Source: Bacteroidota bacterium
GTDB taxonomy: Bacteria; Bacteroidota; Bacteroidia; Bacteroidales; UBA5342
DNA: 35,105 nt
Assembly (NCBI GenBank): GCA_003249935.1
Contig: QKHT01000312.1
Location: forward strand, 1-35,105
Reading direction: 5' to 3'
Shown here in pieces: positions 33,979 through 35,105 of the stretch (position 1 is its first letter; each line of letters starts with the position of its first letter). Position numbers and translations under genes: made by a program. The notes beneath the pieces are model-generated. The model searched no databases, was not told the origin of the DNA, and saw nothing but the letters and a program-made list of their open reading frames with translations.

Positions 33979-35105
33979 ATGAAAAAATATAAATTGAATA
34001 ACTTGGATTGCGCATCATGTGCATCTAAGATTGAAAACAGCCTGTCAAAAATGGAAGAAGTGAAATTCGTATCGGTAAATTTCGCAAACGCCACCATGAC
34101 AATTGATGCAAATAATATCGAAAAAGTCAAAGCCAAGATTAAAGCAATTGAACCGGACGTTGAAGTTCAAGATATTGAGAAAGATAAAACCTTGGTGTCA
34201 GTAAATGAACTTGCCGAAAATAAAGGAACTATAATTAAGGCCGTCTCTGCCTTGGTCTTACTGGTTATAGGGGTAATATTTGAAGATAAACTACACAATA
34301 CGCCTTTTCAATTAGCTGAATACGCTGTGTATGTCACTGCCTACCTTATTGTGGGTTGGAACGTCATAGCTTCAGCTGTAAAAAATATCATTAGAGGACA
34401 ATTCTTTGATGAACAATTTTTAATGTCCATAGCTACACTTGGAGCTTTTGCAATACATCAAATGCCCGAAGCCGTGGCAGTGATGCTGTTTTATGTGACA
34501 GGTGAATTGTTTCAGGACATTGCAGTGGGGCGGTCACGCAAGTCAATCAAATCACTGTTGGAAATTAAACCCGATTATGCCAATCTGAAATCAGGTGAGG
34601 AGGTAGCCAAAGTTTCTCCCGAAGAGGTAAAAGTTGGGGACATCATTATCGTTAAGCCGGGCGAGAAAGTACCACTCGATGGAACAGTACTTGATGGAAC
34701 TTCGTTTGTTGATACCGCAGCACTAACAGGCGAAAGTGTTCCCCGAAAAGTATCTGAAAAAGATGAAGTAATGGCAGGAATGATTAATCAGTCGGGCTTA
34801 CTTACTGTAAAAGTCAACAAATTATTTGGAGAGTCGTCTGTCTCAAAAATTCTTGAATTGGTAGAAAACGCCACTTCACAAAAAGCGGAAACCGAGAAAT
34901 TCATTACAACATTTGCCCGGTATTATACACCGATAGTAGTTATTGGTGCTTTGTTGCTGGCTATAGTGCCACCGCTTATATTTAGTGGCCAAACCTTTGG
35001 CGATTGGATTTACCGCGCACTGGTTGTATTGGTTATTTCTTGCCCTTGCGCTTTAGTTATAAGTATTCCCTTAGGCTATTTTGGCGGAGTTGGGTTAGCT
35101 GCCCG
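33979..35105 (+). CDS. zntA: Zn/Cd/Pb-type P1B ATPase, 5' part only
   Basis: The gene starts at the ATG at 33979 and runs off the window after about 375 codons. Visible parts are an N-terminal heavy-metal-associated domain with C11-x2-C14 (LDCASCASKI), transmembrane helices from about 85, and the FFDEQFLMSIATLGAF segment typical of Zn/Cd exporters. The actuator-domain TGES is at 250-253 and the CPC metal site at 355-357 (SCPCALVIS). The phosphorylation and nucleotide domains lie beyond the edge. It pumps metal from the cytoplasm to the periplasm, where the CzcA-type system could take over. It is 116 bases after the barrel gene and may share its promoter. Confidence 0.93.
   Translation, partial: MKKYKLNNLDCASCASKIENSLSKMEEVKFVSVNFANATMTIDANNIEKVKAKIKAIEPDVEVQDIEKDKTLVSVNELAENKGTIIKAVSALVLLVIGVIFEDKLHNTPFQLAEYAVYVTAYLIVGWNVIASAVKNIIRGQFFDEQFLMSIATLGAFAIHQMPEAVAVMLFYVTGELFQDIAVGRSRKSIKSLLEIKPDYANLKSGEEVAKVSPEEVKVGDIIIVKPGEKVPLDGTVLDGTSFVDTAALTGESVPRKVSEKDEVMAGMINQSGLLTVKVNKLFGESSVSKILELVENATSQKAETEKFITTFARYYTPIVVIGALLLAIVPPLIFSGQTFGDWIYRALVVLVISCPCALVISIPLGYFGGVGLAA

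Larger units (their letters stand above)
16799..35105. mobile_element. Integrated genetic island, left part (right end not in window)
   Basis: From the 3' end of mnmE onward the gene content changes from housekeeping to mobility and accessory functions. The order is HTH protein, tyrosine recombinase, unknown protein, two excisionase-like proteins, primase, DUF3987 ATPase, IS982 element and heavy-metal resistance cargo. No relaxase, coupling protein or conjugation gene is present in the visible 18.3 kb. It could be an integrative mobilizable element or satellite whose transfer genes lie further right, or one that depends on another element. The cargo could also be chromosomal if the island's far end is near the IS, though no attR copy is seen there. 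Confidence 0.65.

Noticed and set aside
34067-34080. Sequence GTATCGGTAAAT resembling the mnmE 3' end, as a possible right attachment site
   Set aside because: It lies inside the conserved metal-binding domain of the P1B ATPase gene, matches only about a dozen bases, and would cut that gene; chance similarity is more likely.

Overview
The window reads as a chromosome segment from a Bacteroidota bacterium, most like an anaerobic or microaerophilic Bacteroidales/Marinilabiliales relative. The evidence is the gene families (stand-alone MnmD, a very large TamB, rubrerythrin, many outer-membrane barrels) and promoter-like TAnnTTTG boxes, the -7 element typical of this phylum, in place of E. coli-type promoters. 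There are no rRNA or tRNA genes and no CRISPR array.

The left half (about 1-16.8 kb) is core chromosome. It holds mnmD (wobble-uridine methylation), a TPR protein, tamB (envelope biogenesis) convergent with it, tsaD (t6A tRNA modification), rubrerythrin, a zwf-pgl pair on the minus strand (oxidative pentose phosphate entry), a nadK-fmt-small membrane protein cluster on the plus strand, an unknown outer-membrane barrel on the minus strand, and mnmE, which works on the same wobble uridine as MnmD.

The right part (about 16.8 kb to the end) looks like an integrated genetic island that begins exactly at the intact 3' end of mnmE. Its first section is a mobility and replication module: a zinc-motif protein with four tandem excisionase-type HTH units, a tyrosine recombinase, a 419-residue protein I do not recognise, two small excisionase-like HTH proteins, an AEP-type primase with an extra N-terminal domain, and a PriCT-2/DUF3987 ATPase. 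No relaxase or conjugation gene is visible. An IS982-family element (24066-25045, 15-bp terminal inverted repeats) separates this module from the cargo.

The cargo (25.1 kb to the end) is a heavy-metal resistance and sensing locus: Fur-family regulator, His-rich exported protein, TRASH-like Cys protein with an in-frame remnant of a second C-terminal unit, His-rich lipoprotein, CzcB/CzcA/TolC-type tripartite efflux, a second Fur-family regulator, a Cys-rich outer-membrane barrel, and a Zn/Cd/Pb-type P1B ATPase that runs off the window. Both Fur genes are followed by nearly the same inverted repeat (TGCAAC-N3-GTTGCA type), each 12-13 bases upstream of a TAnnTTTG box. This suggests one small regulon with a shared operator.

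The most unusual items are that shared operator geometry, the partial duplications inside the metal locus, the four-HTH protein, a tamB gene whose membrane anchor lies upstream of any standard start codon, and a palindrome inserted in frame in the DUF3987 gene. All assignments were made by reading the sequence; no database search was run.
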